This document shows positions 12,101 through 24,100 of a DNA stretch of 64,000 nucleotides, piece by piece. A program made the translations under genes and the position numbers. The DNA lies in NCBI GenBank assembly GCA_033239005.1, contig BSQZ01000079.1, positions 1,775,501 to 1,839,500 on the forward strand. The letters run 5' to 3'. The notes beneath the pieces are model-generated. The model was not told the origin of the DNA, made no database searches, and saw nothing but the letters and a program-made list of their open reading frames with translations. This DNA comes from Lamellibrachia satsuma. Lineage: Eukaryota; Annelida; Polychaeta; Sabellida; Siboglinidae. Each line of letters opens with the position of its first letter. Within the stretch, counting starts at the first letter, position 1.

Positions 12101-15100
12101 CTGTTAGAGCTGGAAGAACTGGCGATAAAAGTTGTATTAATTATTTTACCTGCTTTGTGTTCTAATACCTGAGATAGGTAGAGTTGCCTGAGGGGTTATA
12201 AGTTCAAGTCATTTGGCACTACCCTTCCCCTACCCCCATGGTGGGGTGCTGGCTCCTGTTGACCTTATCTGCATAATAAGCTCTACAAAGATAGACACTT
12301 TTGTTTTTTATTGTGTGAATTTTTATCTCCCAGTCATTTGTGGTTAGCTCTCTCTACTGTGCAGTGGATCAAATCTCTTCTCAAAGTTGATCAGATTTCT
12401 TCTCGTGCTCTGTGGACATCCTTTCTTTGTGGTTTCTTCATTCACAGTTTTGTGTAATCTATGGCGCACACCCAGTGTGTAGTTGGGTGAGAGGTACTGC
12501 TCCTAATCATTTACAGTGTGCATGATAAGCGATGCTAAAAATGTCAGTAGCTGTTTGTAATGTGTCTTTTTGGAATTATAGAAAGTGTTTCTTTACAAAT
12601 TATAAATATTTATTAATTTTCTTGCATTTGTTAAAATGGTATATTTTATATATTACATACAGAGTTGTAAACACGTACAACTTTGAGACAATGTTGTATA
12701 GTGAACAATGTTGTATAGTGAACAATGCAAGCAAGCTTATCATTTGCCAAAGATATTGTTATGTTATGTTATGTACATGTATCATATATTGTTATGTTAT
12801 GTACATTGTTATGTTATGTACATGTATAATATATTGTTGTTATGTTATGTGCATTGTTATGTACATGTATCATATATTGTTATGTCATGTACATTGTTAT
12901 GTTATTTACATATATCATATATTGTTGTTATGTTATGTGCATTGTTATGTTATGTACGTGTATCATATATTGTTGTTATGTTATGTGCATTGTTATGTTA
13001 TGTACGTGTATCATATATTTTATTAGTGAATGCAAAATTGTGTACGGATCTATAAGCTGAACCTTTAGCATGTGTTTGTGCATGCATGCAGACGTGTATA
13101 TATGTGTGTGAGTGTAGACATGCTTCCGTGTGTAGTAGTTTTATGTATAAAAACTGTGTTTAGCAGACAAGTTTGGTCTTGGGGAAGTATGGACAGGTGT
13201 TCATTTATAAAAGCTATAAATAATGTGCGTGTTTGAGCTGGGGACCATTTATCTTTACCGAATTCCTTGAATCCACACAGAAATTGAATTAGTGTATCTT
13301 TTGAGAGATAAATGGCTCAAGGAGCTCTCAGACAAACTGCCAGCAGTGAGCAGCTGAACACGGCTATTCTCACCAGTGGCGTATTTAGGTGGGCCACTGG
13401 GCCATATTTAGGGGGGCCACTGGGCCATATTTATGGGGGCCACTGGGCCATATTTATGGGGGCCACTGGTCGATATCCCCCTTTCACTTAAATTTTTTAT
13501 GTAACCTGTTGCATTAGCATGGTAAACTAATGGGTGAGTAAGCTTGGCCCCGCTTTGGGAGATTCTCTTACTAAAATTTATTCATTTAAAGGAAATTCAA
13601 TGATGAGAAACTGTAGTAAATGTGTACTATTTGGAGAATGTGCCAGATTCATGAGACAATGTGCCAGATTCACAAGACAATGTGCCAAATGCATAAGACA
13701 ATGTGCCAGATTCACGAGACAATGTGCCAGATTCACAAGACAGTGTGCCAGATTCACAAGACAATGTGCCAAATGCATAAGACAGTGTGCCAGATTCACG
13801 AGACAATGTGCCAGATTCACAAGACAGTGTGCCAGATTCACGAGACAATGTGCCAGATTCACGAGACAATGTGCCAGATTCACGAGACAATGTGCCAGAT
13901 TCACGAGACATTGTGCCAGATTCACGAGACAATGTGCTAGATTCACGAAACAATGTGCCAGATTCACAAGACAATGTGCCAGATTCACAAGACAATGTGC
14001 CAGATTCACAGCTTTGTACATCCTTGGTGACAATTTCAAAAAATGGTGCAAATTTCCGGGTGGAATTAATGGAATTATGCACATTTCAGAGTATTCTAGG
14101 AGTATAATACATAATAATAAGGCACAGGACAAAGCGAAAGAAATGTTCTTTAAAATAAAGGAAGGTATGACCCTGGATGTTACTCATCAACAATCTCTCT
14201 GGCATCCATTGTGACAAGTGGGGCTAAAAATGGAAATATGTTAATAATAATAATATTTTATTTGGTAGAACGCCACATCCAAAATTGTTCATTGCACTTC
14301 ACAGCAAATAAAAAATTTGTATAAGATAAGTCTAGAATTTATTAATAAGTCTGGAATTGCTAAATAATTAAATATATTAAAACTATACTAGTATTAACGA
14401 TTATTTAAAAATAAATATAGCACAATAAGAAGTAATAAAAAATAGAAATAAATGTAACACAATAAGATCTAAGGTCTAGAATTGCTAAATAAACAAATAT
14501 AAAATAAACAATAATTGTATATGTTATTGGTGTGCACTACCTTTCTGTCATTCCCTTGCAGGTACGTGTCCCATCCTGTGCCTGGGAAATGGGATCTTCG
14601 TCCATGGGGCGTGCAAGTGCTACACAGGCTGGAAGGGGAAGGAATGCTCCGTGGCAGAGGGCGACTGCAACGACCCCACTTGTGGGGGGAATGGACTCTG
14701 TGTCCGGGGGGAGTGTCTCTGCTCCCAGGGATTCAAGGGAGAAGACTGCAGTGAAGGTGGGTTGGTTTCTTCCCACTTTGTGGGAGATTGGATGTTTATA
14801 TAGGAGGGGGAAGATGGGGGAGAGGGGAAAAGGAGATAGAGAGTAGGAAGGGGAGAGGAAGAGGGGGAATAGGACAGGAAAGAGGAACAGGAGAGTAGTG
14901 AAAGAGGGAAGGGGACAAAGACTGATTTTAGGGCAAATAGAGGTAGTTATAAAGGAAATAAAGGATGGGGAAATAAGGGATGATGACCGTCAGTGGCATA
15001 TTTTGAAAGGGGCCTAAAGGGGGGATAAAGCTTAGTCACCCATCTAATAGGGCATTTTAAGTACTCTACAATAATGGCTTGGTTTGTTGTTACATGTTCA

Positions 15101-18100
15101 TGAGTTTATTGCATGAAATACATTTGGCCGTTGTTAAGAAAAGGTGTTTTGTAGAATGTAAGCAGACCACATAAATTTGCCAAACACAAATAAACAAAAT
15201 TAAAGGGAATATTAATCCATTTAGTAAAACAGTTTATTTCTATTTATAGCCAGATGGTGCAATATGGAGGTATGGGTATTGTCTTAGTTTACAAGTAATT
15301 AAAAAAGTTAATTACATAGATGTAAGGATTAATTAAGGGTTTAAGTAAGCGGTGTGTATAACAATTATAGTGTCACAACCAGTCAGTGAAATACTATCCC
15401 CCCCCAAAGAAAGATTGACAAAACAAATTAAGTGACAAATTTTAAAGGTTTGTCAATTGGGTTTATGATGTGACAGTGATTGAGTTTATGCTTTGTTCAG
15501 CAGATTAAATATATTGGTGCATTCTGCCATTCTATAAGTGCTATAAGTGATACAATGACTAGTCCAGATTTTGGTTTCTTTAAACACCACTTTAATTCCC
15601 TTTGTTCCGATTCAGTCTGCCAGGGTTTTTTACGGGAATGCATTGAACTGAACTCAGGAAATATGTCAATAAATGTCACTATCTTTCAGATATTTTTTCG
15701 TTAGATAGTTATTATGTGTTTTTTATAGTGCATTAAATACAAAATTTTTTTGTTTTTTATAACACAAAAATGTATAATCATTTGAAAACCTGGTATTATC
15801 ACTAAAACGTTTCTAAAACAGTGGTCATAGGCAGATTTTAAAAGATGCCTCTCTACATGAATCATACATTTTCTTGAACTAGTATGTAAAATACAATCTT
15901 TGTGTTGAATAACCAACATGCCTGTACATTAAGTGGATGACATAAGTTAGTAATCAACATGAATTATTACAATGATAAATGCACACACACAGGAGATATG
16001 ACATAGATATATTTAGCAGTGGTCGACAGCGAGATTATGCACATAAAAATATGGATGTGTGTGACGTTGGTTCACTGGTAATTTGTCAAAGAACACTTTG
16101 CCCGTGGACTCGAGAGACAATTCAATTAGGAAGCCATCAGCCCAACATCTGTTGTTTCAAATGTTCCAACACTTAAAACGTCGAAGCATGAAACTCCATT
16201 TGCCTTTCTGCTCGTGACGTGCCAGCGGCTGATCGCAAATTGATTTTACGTTTTTCTATACCATCTGGCGATGTAACGAAAGAGTAGATTATATTTTTGT
16301 GTTATGATGCGGAAGTGTATACGCGCTTCATCAGGGAAGAGTTCTCTCGTATTTGTGTTCAGGCAACTAGGAGAGAGATGGTGTTGCATGGTGGCTCAGC
16401 AATTAGAGCACCAGACTGTCAGTCGAGAGGATGCCATAGGTCCCTTTTATGTGGTGTCTATGTCAGGGGGAAGTCCAAACAGGGTAAATGTAAATCCAAC
16501 TTTAATCTGACAATAGGATGGGTGCGTCATAAGCGTCTGTGTAACAACTACAATCCAGCAATGGTGCTGAGAGTCACGACCGAGTCTTCCCAAGCTCAAA
16601 CAAAAATGAGATTGCACATGAGTACAAAACGGGCATAGAATGATAATAGTATTCGTATTACTTGGTGAGATGTCATTATGTTTTCAAAATTGTCATAAGT
16701 GTTCATCTCCAGATTTGATCCATGTAAAATTACGCTAGAGATTATTTCTTCTAAACGAGTCACTCTGACACTTGTAAGCTTCTTGTCACCTGTCACCTAG
16801 CAACTGTCACCAGAGGTCAACAGAGTAATTAATGTATTAGTTAAGCATTTGTTGGTTAGTTCTTTGGTTGTTTAGTTGAAGTCGCAAATAAGTCAGAACG
16901 TGTTCATTAACGTGTGCATGTTTAATCACTTTAAGAATAATGAAATGTTTTAGTTGATGCATTTTTAGTTTCAATTTTAAATACAGGTTTCAGCGGTGTT
17001 ATAATTTGGGTTTAATTCTACTCTAATTAAAAACTGATACTTGGTAAGCAGCCACTATTGGTAGTATATTGGCTGTGTTGGCCAGATTTTTTTGCAGACA
17101 TCCTATGCTTGAGGATTTAGCGGGGTAGAATTTAGTTTCACATAGGTGCCCTCTGGCAACTGTGGACAACATTTATGTCACTCTGGCAGTCTCTGTCCAT
17201 CGTGGACCTGTGTCAGTTTGTTAATTTCGCATCATCAGGTCTGTGACAGATGCCTTTATGGTTGTAGTGAAATTAAAAATCTATTTTTGAAATCATTTAT
17301 TACAGGCGTCGTTTCTGCGGAGACTTCATTCACCAGTCACAGTTAGACACGTTAATTCAGACAGGTTGTTCACTTCACTGGGAAGTATTCAGCCATGTGG
17401 TAATAACTACACACACAATGTTCACTCACATGATTTTGTTATTGCCTGTGTTTGAAGACTGACAAGATCCTCCTGGTTTTTTGTTCTATTCACAGTTTTA
17501 TCTTCGCTGTTTTAATGTTACCCTTTGGCAAGACACCCTGAATGAGCACCCTTCACTTGTATTTTAGCCTGCCACTTACCCTCTAGTGCTTGTGTAAGTT
17601 ACCCTCATACATTGCCTCTCCACACCCTCACATATCACCACAGCTACCCCCATTTCCCCTCACCACCCTAATATCACCCTTTACCCTGGAGGTTGATCTT
17701 TGTGGCTCTGTGCTTTGAAATTTTCATAAATTTTAGCCTTTTCAAATAAAAAAGTTATATTCCCTATGATTTATAAAGTCAGACAACTTTTGCCCTTTTT
17801 TATTGAAATTTTACCAGATCCGGTAAAAAAATTATGTAATAGTTTGTCTGATAATTTCACAGAAACTAACAAATTTGCACAAAGCATTTAACATGTCATA
17901 ATCGATACCAGATAGGCCTAGGTTTGCTAGGTTTGAATTTCAAGAAATGAATCGACTGAAAATATTTAATTGAAGTGAGACATTTAAGCTCCAACCCCCC
18001 AGATTCATTCCACCCGAACTGCACTCCCCACCTGCATGCTGTCACCATGGTAACCCTGTTTTGTTTCTTGTCACCATTTCAGTTGATTGTCTGACGCCGT

Positions 18101-21100
18101 CTTGCTCGGGCAACGGGGTGTGTGTGGCAGGGCAGTGTGTCTGCTTCAAGGGCCACCAGGGGTCCGACTGCAGCCTCCCGGACGAAGTCACTGTCAACAT
18201 GTGTGTCAACTGTACGGGGCACGGGGTCTATGACTATAGCGAGCGCGTGTGTCGATGCGAAGATGGTTGGGGTGGCGCCACCTGCCACCTAGGTAGGTCT
18301 CAATCAGACAAAACTGTTCGTGTAGTTAGTTTGGATTTCTTTCACCTTGTTATTTGTTTAGGCTTAGTATATGGAGCTTTGAAAATACAAAAAAGTTAAA
18401 TAATAAAAAATTTCAGTAACAAAAAGAATTGATGTGGGTGGGTGGCAGTATAAGGGGCTTCATAAATCTAAAAAATGTTGGTCATAAAAAATTTGGATGT
18501 GTGGTTGGGTGGGTGAAGCTTCTACTTGGATTATTACACACTTGTTTTAACTGATTTTATGGACTATAAAAAATCAAAAAATCCAAACAAAACTGGATAG
18601 GATTGATCCCAACCATACACAGACCTATTAAAAAATTGGAGGCACTGTACACGCATAGACAATGCAGTGAATGGAAAGCCCATTATTAAAACATTTCAAC
18701 CAGGAACAATTCTTTAAAATATACCTTTAATTTTTTTTTATAATCGTACATTAAGGTAGAAGAAGAAGTTAAATATATGACAATACCTGTGTTGAAGTGT
18801 TAATGGTTGACAGCACTTCCGCCAACACCTTTATGCATGAGCAACATTTACCACTGCTAAATGTCACGTTTGTCATGCCCAGGCCCTGTGCTTTGCCTGA
18901 GCAGTTCAAATAGAATAAAAATGGCAACCCAGGAAATTATGTCAAGATGGCTGCCATTTTTATTTTTGCTGCAGATGCATTTTTACCTCATTTGTGGTCT
19001 TGTGACTGTAGTTCCCCATCCAAGATAAACCACCTACAGGGGGAGATCTCAAGGGGCACATTACAACCCCCACATCAATTGGTGTAGCCCATCACTAATC
19101 GGCTTCGTTGATGCTGAAATCTGTTGTATGACTAGTTGAAGTAACATGCCCAGTTGGTTTAATCGAGTGCATACAGTTGTTAAACACTTTAGAAAAATTT
19201 ACTTAAATCGTTAGATCTGGTATCTTGTGAAAGTGTGTGTAATTTTGTCATAGTATATAGAGCTAGAATGCTTTTGCCTTTTTTTACCGAATTCTGTTAT
19301 GTTTGAAGAGAACGTGAAGAGAAAGAAAAATAACTGCACCGCTACCAAGCATGCCGTGACATTCTGTTCTAAACTCATTTAAATTCCTGGTCACATTTCG
19401 ACATGAGAGCATATAGAAACCTTTTGAGTTGTGGTTTGTGCTACATCCCCCCCAATTACTTGGTGCAATGTGCTACATCTGCCCAATTACTTGGTGCAAT
19501 GTGCTACATCCCCCCAGTTACTTAGTGCAATGAGTTACATCCTCCCAATTACTTGGTGCAGTGTGCTACATCCCCCCAATTACTTGATGCAATGTGCTAC
19601 ATCCCCCCAATTACTTGGTGCAATGTGCTACATCCCCCCAATTACTTGGTGCAATGTGCTACATCCCCCCGATTACTTAGTGCAATGAGTTACATCCTCC
19701 CAATTACTTGGTGCAATGTGCTACATCCCCCCAATTACTTGGTGCAATGTGCTACATCCCCCCAATTACTTGGTGCAGTGACCCCTGCAGACAGTGCCAT
19801 TACATTCTTGTTTCTAACATGCACTGTTTCTTGTTCAGATTAATGTTTCAGAAACATTTCATTATTAATTTTGTACAAGCTTTGAGAGGAAGACGATTTC
19901 TTTTTACATAACCTGATAGCAATAGTATTTAAACCTGCCATTGCTACTTTGTATAACCTTTTGTACATGATAAACTGTTAAGGAAGAGACAAGCAGAATG
20001 TCTCAGCCACGTAATGAGAAAGATAAAATTAGAACATCGGTGACAACGGGAAAGATTCAGGGGAAAAGAAGCAGATGTTGGCAAAGAATTACATGTGAAA
20101 TGGAAGATGTTAATCGCCTACGCCTGCAACAGATGATGATAAACTGTGAAGACGCCTCAGTTTCAACTTTCACTCCGTCTTTTTCTATTCTGAAAATAAT
20201 GTCTGCATCATTCAAAGCTTCTACTTAATACAAGTGACAGTCAGTGTGCATAGGGTGTATGGGGGGGGCATACTGGAAGGTATGTTGGAGGGTGCATTGC
20301 CTGCACCGTGATGCATCAGCCTTGACAGTCTTTTCATAAACCAGCCGCTGTGCGTGTCATGGTCTTTAAGATATAATGACAGGACCGAGACCAATAATTG
20401 AAAAGATCCTTTGATTTTGATGATAGTATCAAGGGACAATGACACGATGTCCCTAGCGTGACACAACTTGTCAGGTGATATGAAGCCAAACCAGTAAAAA
20501 AACTCACCTACACTCTAATTTCCCAATAAGGTGTAATTATGTAGGTAATACAGACAACACTGTGGAATTTCGTTTAGTATTTCTGACAAGCGCATTTTCT
20601 TTTAGTGGTTGAGAAATGTAATATTTATGACTGAACCAAACAACGGGGCATTTTAGTTCTTCCACTAGTCTAAGTAAGGGTCTTGTATGATTATTGGGAG
20701 AGGCGCCGTAGCGTTGTGGCTAGCACATCCAAATAACTCGGGTTCATATTAATCACCTATTTATTATGGGCATATTTGTCCATAATTGTATTTATAATAT
20801 AATTATATGGACACAACACCAAATATTTCTATGATAAGTTTTGTTGTTGTAGGACTTTTATTGTTTTATTTGTGTAACGCATTTAACAAATAACTTAGGA
20901 AACTGTGTTGTAGAGATGTGTTGCATATGACTTGTTCTGTGCCTTCAGCAGAACTCTTACATAAATGTATAAATAGAAAATGTTTCACGCTACAAGTCAT
21001 ACAAGTCACTCCATTGCAAAAAGTTGTATGTTACGTGGGCTATAACGTGGAACATGTGTGACTTGTAGTGAAATCATGGACACTTCACTGATTTGTGTTT

Positions 21101-24100
21101 TATAGAGATGTGTAACTGAAGTGTGTTCTGGCCACTGTTGTGTGTTACAGAAGTGTGTTACTTGATGTGTGTTCTGCCCACTGTTGTGTGTTACAGAAGT
21201 GTGTAACTTGATGTGATTTCATGGCCACTGTTGTGTGTTACAGAAGTGTGGAGTATGTTCACAGCCACTGTGTCTTGTTACAGAAGTGTGTAACTTGATG
21301 TGTTCATGGCCACTGTTACATATGTGTGTCACTTGGAGTGTGCTCACAACCACTATGTTGTGTGTTGCAGAAGTGTAACTTGGAGTGCATTCACAGCTCT
21401 GTTGTGTGCTTCAGAAGTGTGTAACTTTGAGTGTGTTCATAATTTCATGGCCAGTGTGTTGTGTTTTACAGAAGTGTGTAACTTCGATTGCTTTCATGGT
21501 CACTGTGTTGTGTACTACATAAATGTGTTACTTGGAATGTGTCCATGACTACTGTGCTATGTGTTATAAAAATGTGTAACTTGGAGTGTGTCCATGGCCA
21601 CTGTGTTGTATGCTACAGAAGTGTGTAACTTGGAGTGCAGTGTGGGTTACAGAAGTGTTAACTAGGAGTGTGTTTGCGTAACTTCAAGTAAATTGACATC
21701 CACTGTGTTGTGTGATACACAAGTGTGTAACCTGAAGTGTGTTGTGTGTTACAGAATTGTGTAACTTTGAGTGTGTTGTCTGTTACAGAAGTATGTAACT
21801 TGGAGTATGTTTTGTGTTGCAAAATTGTGTAACTTGGAGTGTGTTGTCTGTTACAGAAGTATGTAACTTGGAGTATGTTGTGTGTTGCAAAATTGTGTAA
21901 CTTGGAGTGTGTTGTATGTTAGAGAAGTTGTAGTGTGGAACTTGGAGTGTGTTGTGTGTTACAGAAGTGTGTAACTTGTACTGTGTTGTGTGTTACAGAA
22001 GTGTGTAACCTGGAGTGTGTCCATGGCCACTGTGACAGTCAGCGGTGTGTCTGTCAGGGAGGGTGGACGGGAGCCAACTGCAACCAACGCCAGTGCGACC
22101 CTCGCTGTGCCAGGAATGGCTTCTGTAACAATGGCTCCTGCATCTGTAAGCCAGGCTGGAACGGACGACACTGCTCACTTGGTACGTACAATATTGTCAT
22201 ATTTTTTATTTGTTGGCCTTTGATAATATCCTGTTGTGTCAAAAATTGCCTTCCTTTTTGTTATTAATTGAGTGTGTGGCCACTGTGTCATGTGGTACAT
22301 GAAGTGTGTTGGCCACATTGTCATGTAGTGCAAGAAGTGTGTAACTTGGAGTGTGTTCTTTTTTGTTATTAAAAGATGTACACATTCTTCTTGTTCAGAT
22401 TGTTAGTTCACCGTCACACCATACAAGCAGATTTTGTAAAATTAATTGAAATAATAAAAGTATTTACAAGAACTTTCATGTTTTTTTACATGGTACCTGT
22501 CAAGAAATGTTTGTATTCTTCCCAAAAAATTTGACTAACTCGGTCTTCGATGGAGGACTAATGTCATATGACCATTATCATGTGACACAGGCTAAGTGAG
22601 TCAGTAGAAATATGGACATGTGCCATCATGTGCTATGTGGTGCCGTCATGTGCTATGTGGTGTCATCATGTGGTGCCGTCATGTGCTATGTGGTGTCATT
22701 ATTTGGTGCCATCATGTGCTATGTGGTTCCGTCATGTGCTATGTGGTGTCATCATGTGGTGCCGTCCTGTGCCATATGTTACTAACATAGCAACGAAGTA
22801 AAAAATACTGCAGTGTGATTATCATGCTGTTTTATCCACTGTGCTCCTAATGTGTGTTGCAGTGCATCATGGGTAATGTGTTTGTAGACGGGTGTCACAA
22901 CGAGTGTAACAACAACGGAGCATGTCGACTGTTCAGTGACGGTTGGAGGTGCAACTGTCGCGACGGCTGGAAGGGTGTCGACTGTGCTGTTGCCATGGAA
23001 ACTGAATGTGGTGACACCGCCGATAATGACAAAGGTTTGTGTCGATGGTGATGTTACAGTGATGCAAACGGAACGATTACAAAAGTTTATGGAAATTCCA
23101 AGAGTTATATATCTTGGCTCTTTGTAATTTTGGTTTGTTTGTTTTTTTAATTAGTTCTTGATATCTGGGCAGTTTTCAAAAGAATACGAAAACTTCTATT
23201 GTGCCAAACTCTTCAGAAACCCGAACTGAGAGGCACATCAATATGAAAGTGTTGGGCTCTCGAAATGGATATGTACAATGTGAAAGTTGTCAACAGATTG
23301 ATGAATACACAGGAGAAAAAGCCTGAGTAAACAGATCAATCTTTAGATGACAGCAAAATGTTATTTCCTGCTGATCTAACGCTAACAGTGAATTCCAAAG
23401 AGTTGGTGCAGCAACTAAGGCCTTGTTCCATTGTTTGTTTCAACTACAGAACCAAAAAGTAGATGAGAACTAGATGATAGACGATGTCTAGGAACTAGAC
23501 GATAGACAATGTCTAGGAACTAGGTGATAGACGGTGTCTAGGAACTACACGATAGACAGTGTCTAAGAACTAGACGATAGACAGTGTCTAGGAACTAGAC
23601 GATAGACGGTGTCTAGGAATTCGAAGATAGATGGTGTCTAGGCTTTAGAAGATAGATGGTGTCTAGGAACTAGATGGTAGACGGTGTCTAGGAACTAGAT
23701 GGTAGATGGTGTCTAGGAACTAGACGGTACACGGTGTCTAGGCTTTCTTGCAGGAGTGTGCAGCGAATGTACCATATTCGACCTATTAAGCGTACATGCC
23801 CTAATTAATGTACACCCCTTTTTAATTAGCAGTATTCATTATTATTATAATTGTAATTTGACTAGCGTGGAACAACTGAAAAGTGGTGCCATCTGGTGTT
23901 TAAAAGTTGGCACTACTTTTTAGTTCTACATTAGGCACCAGATGACAGCACTAGTGTTAACCAGTTACATTATTGTCTAGAGAAACTAATTTTGGTGTAC
24001 GCTTGTAAGAACAGATTCCTTGACATTTTTTCATGGCCCAATTAATAAATTATGCCGGTTGTTTAGTTGAAAGTGCCTGCTAGGTAAACATTCCTGTCTT

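Larger units (their letters stand above)
9095..14561 (+). other. Long teneurin intron, mostly tandem arrays
   Basis: In order it holds the exon-derived repeat, a 31-bp array, a 32-bp array, a 55-bp array, AT-rich DNA with a short duplicated TAATTTAATTTGA motif near 11870-11990, a TATG-rich repeat (12756-13020), a MITE-like fragment (13374-13575), a 21-bp array (13634-14012) and a LINE/SINE 3' tail (14247-14345). No exon is seen. Confidence 0.75.
14757..18082 (+). other. Teneurin intron, SINE and MITE remnants
   Basis: The intron has a GA-rich stretch (about 14800-14960), a MITE fragment at 14991-15050, a tRNA-related SINE at 16385-16600 and otherwise AT-rich unique DNA. No coding exon is recognised. 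Confidence 0.7.
18293..21998 (+). other. Teneurin intron with 31-bp array, SINE and exon-derived array
   Basis: The first 1.1 kb is AT-rich with nothing recognised. It is followed by a 31-bp array (19432-19778), a SINE-like segment (20700-20830) and the exon-8-derived repeat (21100-21998). Confidence 0.75.

Noticed and set aside
12532..13055. Tyr/Cys/Ile-rich frames
   Set aside because: AT-rich TATG repeats read in several frames; no motif.
13534..14214. 226-codon frame (QCARFTR)n with non-repeat ends
   Set aside because: The open frame is explained by a 21-bp unit without stops. The flanking codons have no recognisable protein character and no splice support.
16385..16460. A true tRNA gene
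   Set aside because: The A box is good but the B box and acceptor stem are not; a SINE explains it better.
22854..22887. Upstream acceptor for exon 9 (TTGCAG at 22862)
   Set aside because: In the required phase it reads V-H-H-G then TAA; the TTTGTAG at 22887 fits the conserved EGF8 start.
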